Shown here: piece by piece, positions 1-5,608 of the stretch
How the letters are laid out: every line of letters begins with the position of its first letter
Position numbering within the stretch: the first letter of the stretch is position 1
Program-made: the position numbers and the translations under genes
Notes under the pieces: generated by a model
Databases searched by the model: none
What the model saw: only the letters and a program-made list of their open reading frames with translations
Told to the model about the DNA's origin: nothing
Assembly: GCA_947071365.1 (NCBI GenBank)
Contig: CAMTFT010000143.1
Location: 1 to 5,652, forward strand
DNA: 5,652 nt
DNA from: an uncultured bacterium
Lineage (GTDB): Bacteria > Bacillota > Clostridia > Lachnospirales > Lachnospiraceae
Reading direction: 5' to 3'

Positions 1-45
1 ACACCTATTAAGTCGTCGGCAGCGTCAGATGTGTATAAGAGACAG
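1..45 (+). other. Illumina Nextera (Tn5) Read 1 adapter with i5 index, not genomic
   Basis: Bases 13-45 are the Nextera Read 1 adapter, ending in the 19-base Tn5 mosaic end AGATGTGTATAAGAGACAG (27-45). Bases 5-12 (CTATTAAG) match what I recall as the S518 i5 index, and 1-4 (ACAC) match the end of the P5 primer. The same sequence appears inverted at the other end of the window. This is library-preparation sequence left on the contig. Genomic DNA starts at 46. Any reading frame that starts here with the peptide MYKRQ is artefactual. Confidence 0.98.
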
Positions 46-48
46 TCT

Positions 49-1122
49 TTATATCTCATTCATCTTCGCCAGCTTTGCCGCCTGGTCAGCCGCAATACAA
101 CTGTCAATAATTTCCTGAATATCTCCGTTCATAACCTTGTCCAGCTTATACAGTGTCAGATTGATCCGGTGATCTGTCACACGTCCCTGTGGGAAATTGT
201 AGGTACGGATCTTCTCCGAACGGTCTCCCGTACCAATCTGGCTTCTGCGCATCTCCGCCTCCGCATCGTGCGCCTTCTGCTGTTCAATGTCATACAGCTT
301 GGCACGCAGCAGCGCAAACGCCTTCGCCTTGTTCTGAAGCTGGGATTTCTCTGTCTGGCTGTACACAACGATTCCGGTAGGATAATGAGTCAGCCGAACC
401 GCCGAGTCCGTGGTGTTGACACACTGACCGCCGTTTCCGGAAGCACGCATGACATCGATACGAATATCCTTTTCATCGATAACGACATCCACCTCTTCCG
501 CCTCCGGCATGACCGCTACCGTGATCGTAGACGTATGAATACGTCCGCCGGATTCCGTTTCCGGTACGCGCTGTACGCGGTGAACGCCTGATTCGTATTT
601 TAGCTTTGAATAAGCGCCCTTACCTGTAATCATAAAGTTGACGTACTTCATACCGCCGATGCCGATCTCTTCAAAGTCCATCGTTTCCACACGCCAGCGC
701 TGGCTCTCCGCGTAATGAACGTACATTCTGTATATCTCCGCCGCAAACAGCGCCGCCTCATCTCCGCCGGCACCGGCACGAATCTCCACGATAACATTTT
801 TGTCATCATTCGGATCCTTCGGAAGCAGCAGGATCTTCAGCTCACGTTCCAGCTCTTCGATACGCTTCTTCGCGTCAGAGAGCTCCTCCTTGAGCATTTC
901 CCGCATTTCCTCATCAGACTCTTCCTCCAGCATCGCAAGGCTGTCCTCCACTGTCTGCTTACAGCTTTTGTATTCTTTATACGTATCCACAAGGGGCTGC
1001 AAACTCCCCTGCTCCTTCATCAGCTTCTGAAAACGCTGCTGATCCGCAATGACAGACGGGTCATTCAACATATTCAGTATCTCTTCGAAGCGTATCAATA
1101 AATCTTCCAATTTATCAAACAT
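49..1122 (-). CDS. prfA: Peptide chain release factor 1 (RF1)
   Basis: RF1 recognises UAA and UAG in the ribosomal A site and triggers hydrolysis of peptidyl-tRNA. Numbered from the chosen start (357 aa), residues 1-105 form the coiled, charged N-terminal domain. The codon-recognition tripeptide is P-E-T at 187-189 (the PxT class of RF1, not the SPF of RF2), and the catalytic GGQ is at 231-233 in [15 protein letters not shown]. The C-terminal [18 protein letters not shown] block is intact. Length is normal for the family. I chose ATG at 1122 (protein MFDKLEDLL) because it matches the usual RF1 N-terminus; an in-frame GTG at 1134 would add only four residues. The residue after GGQ-loop Gln is Cys where E. 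coli has His. The gene follows prmC, whose product methylates the GGQ glutamine. Its TAA (49-51) lies three bases from the adapter junction, so the 3' flank is missing. Confidence 0.97.
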   Translation of the reverse strand: MFDKLEDLLIRFEEILNMLNDPSVIADQQRFQKLMKEQGSLQPLVDTYKEYKSCKQTVEDSLAMLEEESDEEMREMLKEELSDAKKRIEELERELKILLLPKDPNDDKNVIVEIRAGAGGDEAALFAAEIYRMYVHYAESQRWRVETMDFEEIGIGGMKYVNFMITGKGAYSKLKYESGVHRVQRVPETESGGRIHTSTITVAVMPEAEEVDVVIDEKDIRIDVMRASGNGGQCVNTTDSAVRLTHYPTGIVVYSQTEKSQLQNKAKAFALLRAKLYDIEQQKAHDAEAEMRRSQIGTGDRSEKIRTYNFPQGRVTDHRINLTLYKLDKVMNGDIQEIIDSCIAADQAAKLAKMNEI

Positions 1123-1253
1123 GAATCTTCTCACTTTCCTCTCTCAATTTTCAAATATATGTCAAAACGGCAGCTTTCCATGCATCCGGCCTGCCCGTCC
1201 CAAAGCAGTGATGTCCATCATTCCAAATGTCCATATCCAGACATCGCTTTCCG
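1123..1253 (-). other. prmC-prfA intergenic spacer with weak terminator-like hairpin
   Basis: This 131-base gap separates prmC from prfA. On the minus strand, 1198-1167 can fold as ACGGGCAG against CTGCCGT, giving seven pairs with one bulged G and a 17-base loop, followed by a run of four U. It is too weak to call a firm terminator, but it could attenuate read-through. The prfA ribosome-binding region (GAGAAG just before ATTC-ATG) is also weak. A 27-codon reading frame at 1151-1234 has no convincing ribosome-binding site. I see no clear promoter. Confidence 0.3.
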
Positions 1254-2333
1254 CTATCCGGGCCAGCGCCCGAGCACGACACGATCCAGCCCTGCCAGAT
1301 CCCGTACCACCTCTATCTGCACAAATCCGGCCCTGGACATAAGTGATGTCACCTGCTCTGCCTGATCGTATCCGATCTCAAACAGAAGCCATCCGTTTTC
1401 TTTCAAATAAGACTTGCTCTCCCTGACAATTTCCCTGTAAAAATGCAGGCCGTCCGCTTTTCCGTCCAGCGCCTGACGCGGCTCATGGCACCGTACCTCC
1501 TCCGACAGCGCTTCAATCACCTCGCTGCGGATATACGGCGGATTCGACACGATCATATCATATTTTCCGATAATCTCAGAAAACAGATCGCTGTGTATGA
1601 ATCTCACATCAGCCTCCAGGCGTGAGGCATTTTCAGTCGCAACTGCCAGTGCCTCTTCCGAAATGTCTGCCGCGTCTACCGCAAGTACACCATTTGTCTT
1701 TGCCGCTTCTTTGCGCGTATCAGACCACTCCGTGTTCTCCCTGGCTCCGCCTGCTCTGACACCGCACAGCTTCGCAAGGCTGATCGCAATACAACCGGAA
1801 CCGGTACACATATCCAGCACATGCATTCCCGGCTTTAATCTCAAAGCGCCTATGGAGTCCGCATGCTGGCTGATCATATCCAGCGCCCGCATTCCCGGCC
1901 TTAATCTCTTCAGCGCCTCCTCCACAAGTATCTCCGTATCCTGCCGTGGAATCAGAACGTGCTCATTTACCAGAAAAGAAAGCCCCATGAATTCCTGCTC
2001 ACCCGTAAGGTGCTGCAGCGGTATGTGGCTTCCTCTTTTCCGAAGGAGCTCCCGATAACGGCAGTCATCCTCTTCGGACATTTCCTGGCCTCCCTCCGCG
2101 AGAAAAACGGTTCTTGTCATGCCGGTCACGTATTCAAGCAAAAGCCACGCGTCCACAGAGACGTCTTCTATCCCGCATTCTGTAAGATACCGCTCACCTG
2201 CCTTCAAAGCTGCCCGGAGACTTCTTTTCTGCACTTCTCCTGTATGTGCCGTCAGACCGCCCACCTCCGAACACTTCATGCTTCTGTCTGTGCCCGGCTG
2301 TTTCACGGTTTCTTCCATACCTGACAGCTTCAT
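1254..2333 (-). CDS. prmC: Release factor glutamine N5-methyltransferase PrmC (HemK), with insertions
   Basis: PrmC transfers a methyl group from S-adenosylmethionine to the glutamine of the GGQ motif in RF1 and RF2. The N-terminal helical domain starts near residue 38 (RSLRAALKAGERYL) and carries PLQHLTGEQEF at 105-115 and LIPRQDTEILVEEAL at 127-141. SAM motif I is LDMCTGSGC (173-181), the acidic loop lies near VDAADIS (219-225), and the catalytic NPPY is at 264-267. At 359 aa the protein is much longer than the usual 280-290. The excess is about 37 residues of N-terminal extension, a 22-residue tandem duplication (154-175) just before motif I, and about 22 extra residues near 193-214. Start ATG 2333 overlaps the upstream TGA as ATGA, with AAGGAG just ahead, which suggests translational coupling. 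A shorter start near residue 34 (GTG) cannot be excluded. The C-terminus (DLAGLDRVVLGR) is complete. Confidence 0.95.
   Translation of the reverse strand: MKLSGMEETVKQPGTDRSMKCSEVGGLTAHTGEVQKRSLRAALKAGERYLTECGIEDVSVDAWLLLEYVTGMTRTVFLAEGGQEMSEEDDCRYRELLRKRGSHIPLQHLTGEQEFMGLSFLVNEHVLIPRQDTEILVEEALKRLRPGMRALDMISQHADSIGALRLKPGMHVLDMCTGSGCIAISLAKLCGVRAGGARENTEWSDTRKEAAKTNGVLAVDAADISEEALAVATENASRLEADVRFIHSDLFSEIIGKYDMIVSNPPYIRSEVIEALSEEVRCHEPRQALDGKADGLHFYREIVRESKSYLKENGWLLFEIGYDQAEQVTSLMSRAGFVQIEVVRDLAGLDRVVLGRWPG
1809..1908 (-). repeat. Imperfect 66-bp-period tandem duplication inside prmC
   Basis: The segments 1809-1842 and 1875-1908 are identical at 30 of 34 positions and lie exactly 66 bases apart, so the duplication adds 22 codons in frame. 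At the protein level RLRPGMRALDM (143-153) is repeated as LRLKPGMHVLDM (164-175). Only the second copy continues into the SAM-binding CTGSGC, so the first is a decayed duplicate of the strand leading into motif I. The four mismatches show that it is not a fresh copy or a simple assembly stutter. Confidence 0.9.
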
Positions 2334-3454
2334 GACTCCTTCTGCTCCTGGCTGCCTTCCTTTGACTCGTCAAGGGTATAGTTCGTTCCGAACTGCTCAT
2401 TTTCAAACTTTTTCCAGTCAAAAACGGCTTCCACCGATGCAATAGCCACCTCGATCATGGAATCGTCCGGCTCCTTCGTCGTCAGGCGCTGCATCGCCAT
2501 TCCCGGCTTACTCAAAATATTTACGATCTTGCTGTCTGAGCTTCCCGCCAGACGGATAAACTCATATGACACACCTGCAATCACCGGGAGCAGTGCAAGC
2601 CTCAGTACGATCCGCCAAAATGCCGTATTTACATGGATCAGGGCAAACAGTGGAATGCTGACCACCATGATAAAGACGATACTGACAAACATAACGATAA
2701 ACAGGAAGCTCGTACCGCACCGTTTATGCTCCCTGGAGCTTATGCGCACGTTCTCCACGTTCAGCTCAAGGCCATGCTCAATACAGTTGATGCATTTATG
2801 CTCCGCCCCGTGATACATGAACGTCCTCTGAATATCTTTCATGCGGGAGATCAGTGCCAGATAACCTATGAAAATCACCAACTTCACAATGCCCTCTACG
2901 ATCAGGATCAGCATTTCAGAAGCAACGACCTTCCGAAGAATCCGCGAAATAAAATACGGCGCCATCATAAACAGCACAATTGAAAATACGAGTGAGAAAA
3001 TGACAGTGAGCGTCATCAGCATGTCATTGTCCCCGTCCTCTTTGCCGGAGGACGATGTCCCGGCTTCTTTTGCCAGCTTCTCCTCACATTTTTGCAGAAC
3101 CTTATCCGCCTCTGCCTCTTTTCCCTGGCTGCGCAGCTTTTCTGCCTTTGCGGTCGCCTTTTTTCTCGCCTTTTCTTCTCTTTCGGCCTGCTCTGCCTCC
3201 GTCTCCTCCGCAAAAAGCGATGCGGAATACATCAGGGACTTCATGCCAAGGATCATCGAATCAAAAAAATTGACAACGCCCCGGATGATCGGAAGCTTTA
3301 CGATTTTATTATTCTGAAAACGGCTGCTGCTGCAATTCTGGACATCTACCACGATCCCCTGATCCTCAGTCCGCACAGCCACCGCATATTTGCCGCCATT
3401 GCGCATCATAACTCCTTCGATGACCGCCTGGCCTCCTATTCCGGATGGTTTCAT
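2330..3454 (-). CDS. yqhQ: DUF1385 family integral membrane protein (YqhQ-like)
   Basis: This is a conserved Firmicute membrane protein with no established function. Family hallmarks are visible in order: GGQAVIEGVMMRNG at 7-20, YHGAEHKCINC at 214-224, HKRCGTSFLF at 243-252, and QRLTTKEPDD at 322-331. The His, Glu and Cys residues of the two central motifs (H215, E218, H219, H243, C246) look like a metal site, but that is inference. Hydrophobic segments at about 147-170, 181-204, 249-272 and 281-304 suggest four membrane helices, with a further hydrophobic stretch at 54-80. A very charged Glu/Lys/Ala-rich region (82-144), probably a coiled coil followed by a flexible linker, makes the protein longer (374 aa) than the Bacillus version. 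Start ATG 3454 has GGAGG nine bases upstream. The stop overlaps the prmC start. The symbol is borrowed from B. subtilis and is tentative. Confidence 0.9.
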   Translation of the reverse strand: MKPSGIGGQAVIEGVMMRNGGKYAVAVRTEDQGIVVDVQNCSSSRFQNNKIVKLPIIRGVVNFFDSMILGMKSLMYSASLFAEETEAEQAEREEKARKKATAKAEKLRSQGKEAEADKVLQKCEEKLAKEAGTSSSGKEDGDNDMLMTLTVIFSLVFSIVLFMMAPYFISRILRKVVASEMLILIVEGIVKLVIFIGYLALISRMKDIQRTFMYHGAEHKCINCIEHGLELNVENVRISSREHKRCGTSFLFIVMFVSIVFIMVVSIPLFALIHVNTAFWRIVLRLALLPVIAGVSYEFIRLAGSSDSKIVNILSKPGMAMQRLTTKEPDDSMIEVAIASVEAVFDWKKFENEQFGTNYTLDESKEGSQEQKES

Positions 3455-3463
3455 ATGTTAATT

Positions 3464-3468
3464 CCTCC
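3464..3468 (-). promoter_or_regulatory. Ribosome-binding site of the DUF1385 gene
   Basis: The minus strand reads GGAGG followed by nine bases (AATTAACAT) and ATG at 3454. It is the strongest Shine-Dalgarno match in the window and fixes the start. It lies just downstream of the hairpin and U-tract after rpmE, so transcripts that read through the hairpin would be translated well. Confidence 0.8.
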
Positions 3469-3475
3469 GTTATTC

Positions 3476-3507
3476 AAAAACAGGTTGAGATTTTGCAATC
3501 TCAACCT
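3476..3507 (-). terminator. Intrinsic terminator or attenuator after rpmE
   Basis: On the minus strand GGTTGAGATT pairs perfectly with AATCTCAACC around a GCAA (GNRA) tetraloop (stem arms 3497-3506 and 3483-3492), and a further A-T pair at 3507/3482 makes 11 bp. It is followed by TGTTTTTG. The stem begins 15 bases past the rpmE stop and ends before the next gene's ribosome-binding site. No convincing promoter lies between it and the DUF1385 gene, so it probably lets part of the transcription through and sets the ratio of rpmE to the downstream genes. On the plus strand it is followed by TTATCTTTT and might also act weakly in that direction. Confidence 0.8.
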
Positions 3508-3521
3508 TATCTTTTCTCACA

Positions 3522-3728
3522 CTATTTAGACTCAATACCGTATTTCTTGTTGAATCTTTCGATACGTCCGCGGGCTGCTGCTGCCTTCTGCTGACCTGTG
3601 TAGAATGAATGGCACTTGGAGCAGATTTCTACGTGGATGTCTTTCTTTGTAGATCCTGTTACAAAAGTATTGCCGCAGTTGCATGTTACGGTCGCCTGAT
3701 AGTATTTCGGATGGATTCCTTCTCTCAT
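3522..3728 (-). CDS. rpmE: 50S ribosomal protein L31, zinc-binding type
   Basis: L31 bridges the 50S subunit to the 30S head. The 68-residue protein begins [16 protein letters not shown], which is typical of type A L31. Four cysteines in a CxC...CxxC arrangement (C16, C18, C36, C39) form the zinc-binding (C+) version, which bacteria commonly replace with a cysteine-free paralogue under zinc shortage. I chose ATG 3728 because GAGGTG (3735-3740) lies six bases upstream and the family begins at this Met. An upstream in-frame GTG (3737) falls inside that ribosome-binding site. The gene has its own promoter and a structured leader, and is followed by a hairpin terminator. Placement between rho and the DUF1385-prmC-prfA block is common in Clostridia. 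Confidence 0.97.
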   Translation of the reverse strand: MREGIHPKYYQATVTCNCGNTFVTGSTKKDIHVEICSKCHSFYTGQQKAAAARGRIERFNKKYGIESK

Positions 3729-3873
3729 GATTTTCACCTCTTCTTCTTATTTTGTGAACTGCTGATACCGGCTGTCCGGTCCAATTTCTGGTCAATGCTG
3801 CTCAAGTGTTACCACAGCAAGCTACCCCAGACTATCCCTGCAAGTCCCTGCAGTTCGTCGCACGTAAAACAAC
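3729..3873 (-). promoter_or_regulatory. Structured 5' leader of rpmE, candidate L31 autoregulatory element
   Basis: About 145 bases separate the predicted transcription start from the rpmE ATG, long for a 68-codon gene. By eye, the minus-strand RNA can close with GAACTGC (3856-3850) paired to GCAGTTC (3762-3756). Inside lie ACCGG-ACAG-CCGGT (3780-3767) and GTG-GTAA-CAC (3815-3806), the latter extended by GCT/AGC across a three-base bulge. The ribosome-binding site sits just outside the closing helix in an A/G-rich single strand. Conserved L31 leader motifs have been described in several phyla, including Firmicutes, and L31 is known to repress its own translation in E. coli. Assignment to such a class here is inference from position and foldability. 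Confidence 0.6.
3735..3740 (-). promoter_or_regulatory. Ribosome-binding site of rpmE
   Basis: GAGGTG on the minus strand, followed by AAAATC and ATG 3728. It rules out the in-frame GTG at 3737 as the start because that codon is part of the site itself. Confidence 0.8.
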
Positions 3874-3879
3874 ATTCAA

Positions 3880-3908
3880 ATCATATCATACATTTTTACA
3901 AAATGCAA
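3880..3908 (-). promoter_or_regulatory. Sigma-A type promoter for rpmE
   Basis: On the minus strand TTGCAT (3908-3903), a 17-base spacer and TATGAT (3885-3880) form a near-consensus promoter, with TG one base ahead of the -10 (extended -10). A second TATGAT overlaps just upstream (3890-3885), but its spacer would be 12 bases, so it is unlikely to be used. The expected start is near 3873. The -35 begins five bases after the rho stop codon. No terminator is visible between rho and this promoter, so rpmE may also receive read-through from rho. Confidence 0.8.
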
Positions 3909-3913
3909 CTGTT

Positions 3914-5590
3914 TTATATGAATTTCTGTCTGCGCACCCGCTGTACAAGCTCGCGGTTATCCTTTGTATTAACGATCATATTCAGTATATTTTCCACCGC
4001 TTCGTCGGATTTCAGGCCATTTAACGCCCGCCGCATGATATATACGGCTTCCTGCTCTTCCCTATCAAGCAGCAGATCCTCCCGGCGTGTACCGGACTTC
4101 GGAATATCGATAGCCGGGAACACCCGTTTCTCTGACAGCTTCCGGTCGAGAACAAGCTCCATATTGCCGGTTCCCTTGAATTCCTCGTATACAACGTCAT
4201 CCATCTTGCTTCCGGTGTCCACAAGAGCCGTAGCCAGAATCGTCAGGCTGCCTCCCTCCCGCATCTTCCGCGCCGCGCCGAAAAAGCGCTTCGGCATATG
4301 CAGGGCTGCCGGGTCAAGACCGCCGGAAAGTGTACGGCCACTGGGCGGAACTGTGAGGTTGTACGCCCGGGCGAGACGGGTAATGCTGTCGAGAAGGATC
4401 GTCACATTCTCCCGCTGCTCCACAAGACGCTTTGCCCGCTCGATCACCATCTCCGAAACCCTCTTGTGATGCTCAGGGAGCTCGTCAAAGGTCGAGTAGA
4501 TGACCTCTACATTTTCACCGCAGATCGCTTCCTTAATATCCGTGACCTCCTCCGGCCGCTCATCGATGAGCAGGATCAAAAGGCGCATATTCGGGTCATT
4601 CTGGAGGATTGACCGCGCAACATCCTTTAAAAGCGTTGTCTTACCTGCCTTCGGCGGCGACACGATCATACCTCTTTGTCCCTTTCCAATCGGAGAAAAC
4701 AGATCGACGATACGCATCGCAGTTGCCCGGGAGCCCCGCTCCATCCGCATTCTCTCATTCGGGAAGATCGGTGTCATATCCTCAAAATTGTAGCGCTTCA
4801 TCGCCTCAGAGGGAGTCTTGCCGTTAATCGTCTTGAGGTAGAGCAGCGCACCGAATTTCTCCTGCTGTGCCTTGATTCTCGTATTGCCGGAAATAATGTC
4901 TCCCGTCTTCAGATTGAATCTGCGGATCTGGGAGGGTGATACGTACACATCGTTCTCTCCCGGAAGATAATTGTCACTCCGAATAAACCCGAAGCCGTCC
5001 GGCATTACCTCGAGAATGCCCTTTGCCTCAATACCGCTGTCAAGCTGTGAAAGCTCTGTCGGCGGCCTGTCCGTGCGCTCCTGGCCGCCCTGCTCCGTGC
5101 TCTGCGGCTCTGCATTTCGCGCCTCCCGGCCTGTCTCCTGGCTGCGGCCCTCCGTGCTGCGCGTCTCACGGCCTGTCTCCTGTCCGCGGATCTCTGCGCT
5201 GCGCGCCCCTGTATTTCTTGTCTCCTGGCTGCGGCTCTCTGTGCTGCGCATCTCACGGCTTGTCTCCTGCCCGCGGCTCTCCGCGCTGCGCGTCCTGTAA
5301 CTGCGGCCTTCTGTGCTGCGCGTTTCCGCACTTCGCCCCTCTGCACTGCGCATCTCACGGCTTGTCTCCTGTCCACGGTTCTCCGCACTGCGTACACCGT
5401 GGCTACGTGTCTCACTTACCGCTTCCTTTGCCGCTCCTCCTGCGTTTTCCTTTGCACCATCTTTTTCATCCTGTGACAGCATAGCTTCTATCACTTCGCT
5501 TTTCTTCATTGCTGAAATACCTTTCATTCCTCTGGCCTTTGCTAATTCCTTCAGGACAGCCAGTGATAATGACTCATACTTTTCTCTCAT
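3914..5590 (-). CDS. rho: Transcription termination factor Rho with Arg/Ser/Glu/Thr repeat insertion
   Basis: Rho is a ring-shaped hexameric RNA translocase that binds C-rich RNA, hydrolyses ATP and dislodges RNA polymerase. Residues 1-43 form the N-terminal helical domain (LAVLKELAKARGMKG). Residues about 45-182 are a low-complexity insertion. The cold-shock-like RNA-binding fold starts at 186, with GFGFIRS at 199-205 and VYVSPSQIRRFNLKTGD at 215-231. The motor has Walker A PPKAGKTT (312-319), DERPEEVT (343-350), Walker B TILLD (397-401), Q-loop LSGGLDPAAL (421-430), the GTGNMEL stretch (473-479), and the arginine-finger context SGTRRE (499-504). All look intact. The total is 558 aa against 419 in E. 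coli, mostly because of the insertion. I chose ATG 5590 with GAGGTG ahead; the longer open frame beginning MYKRQ comes from the adapter. Only 18 genomic bases upstream are present, so the promoter and any leader are missing. Confidence 0.97.
   Translation of the reverse strand: MREKYESLSLAVLKELAKARGMKGISAMKKSEVIEAMLSQDEKDGAKENAGGAAKEAVSETRSHGVRSAENRGQETSREMRSAEGRSAETRSTEGRSYRTRSAESRGQETSREMRSTESRSQETRNTGARSAEIRGQETGRETRSTEGRSQETGREARNAEPQSTEQGGQERTDRPPTELSQLDSGIEAKGILEVMPDGFGFIRSDNYLPGENDVYVSPSQIRRFNLKTGDIISGNTRIKAQQEKFGALLYLKTINGKTPSEAMKRYNFEDMTPIFPNERMRMERGSRATAMRIVDLFSPIGKGQRGMIVSPPKAGKTTLLKDVARSILQNDPNMRLLILLIDERPEEVTDIKEAICGENVEVIYSTFDELPEHHKRVSEMVIERAKRLVEQRENVTILLDSITRLARAYNLTVPPSGRTLSGGLDPAALHMPKRFFGAARKMREGGSLTILATALVDTGSKMDDVVYEEFKGTGNMELVLDRKLSEKRVFPAIDIPKSGTRREDLLLDREEQEAVYIMRRALNGLKSDEAVENILNMIVNTKDNRELVQRVRRQKFI
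5066..5392 (-). repeat. Degenerate 42-bp repeats encoding RSAExRGQETxREx units in Rho
   Basis: Four near-full 14-residue units lie at residues 67-80, 101-114, 130-143 and 144-157, with shorter RSxExRSxxT units between them. At the DNA level 5249-5290 and 5351-5392 match at 38 of 42 bases, and 5162-5203 matches 5249-5290 at 37 of 42. Three of the four differences in the first pair are synonymous. Residues 61-175 contain 24 Arg, 20 Glu, one Asp and no Lys, so the segment is an almost neutral, probably disordered polyampholyte. Confidence 0.9.
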
Positions 5591-5593
5591 ATT

Positions 5594-5599
5594 CACCTC
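5594..5599 (-). promoter_or_regulatory. Ribosome-binding site of rho
   Basis: The minus strand reads GAGGTG, then AAT, then ATG 5590; counted from GAGG the spacing is five bases. It resembles the rpmE site (GAGGTGAAAATC-ATGAGAGA) and supports 5590 as the true start. Confidence 0.75.
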
Positions 5600-5608
5600 A
5601 TATATTTC

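Noticed and set aside
31..591. Plus-strand open frame starting MYKRQ
   Set aside because: Its start codon lies inside the adapter and the frame runs antisense to prfA with no recognisable protein.
1160..1165. TTGACA, a perfect -35 box ahead of prfA on the minus strand
   Set aside because: No -10-like hexamer lies 16-18 bases downstream, where the sequence is GAGAGGAAAG.
1151..1234. 27-codon minus-strand frame between prmC and prfA, possible leader peptide
   Set aside because: It has no convincing ribosome-binding site, no recognisable family, and overlaps the weak hairpin; a frame this short is expected by chance.
3505..3536. Possible promoter at the end of rpmE (TTGAGT, 18 bases, GATAAG)
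   Set aside because: Both boxes are poor matches, and transcription would start inside the terminator hairpin.
5066..5392. CRISPR-like array
   Set aside because: Repeats are degenerate, contiguous, in coding frame and without unique spacers; they encode part of Rho.
5005..5415. Long Arg/Ala/Val-rich and Cys/Pro-rich frames overlapping the Rho repeats on both strands
   Set aside because: They are out-of-frame readings of the in-phase 42-bp repeats, which keep several frames open; none has a start signal or family resemblance.
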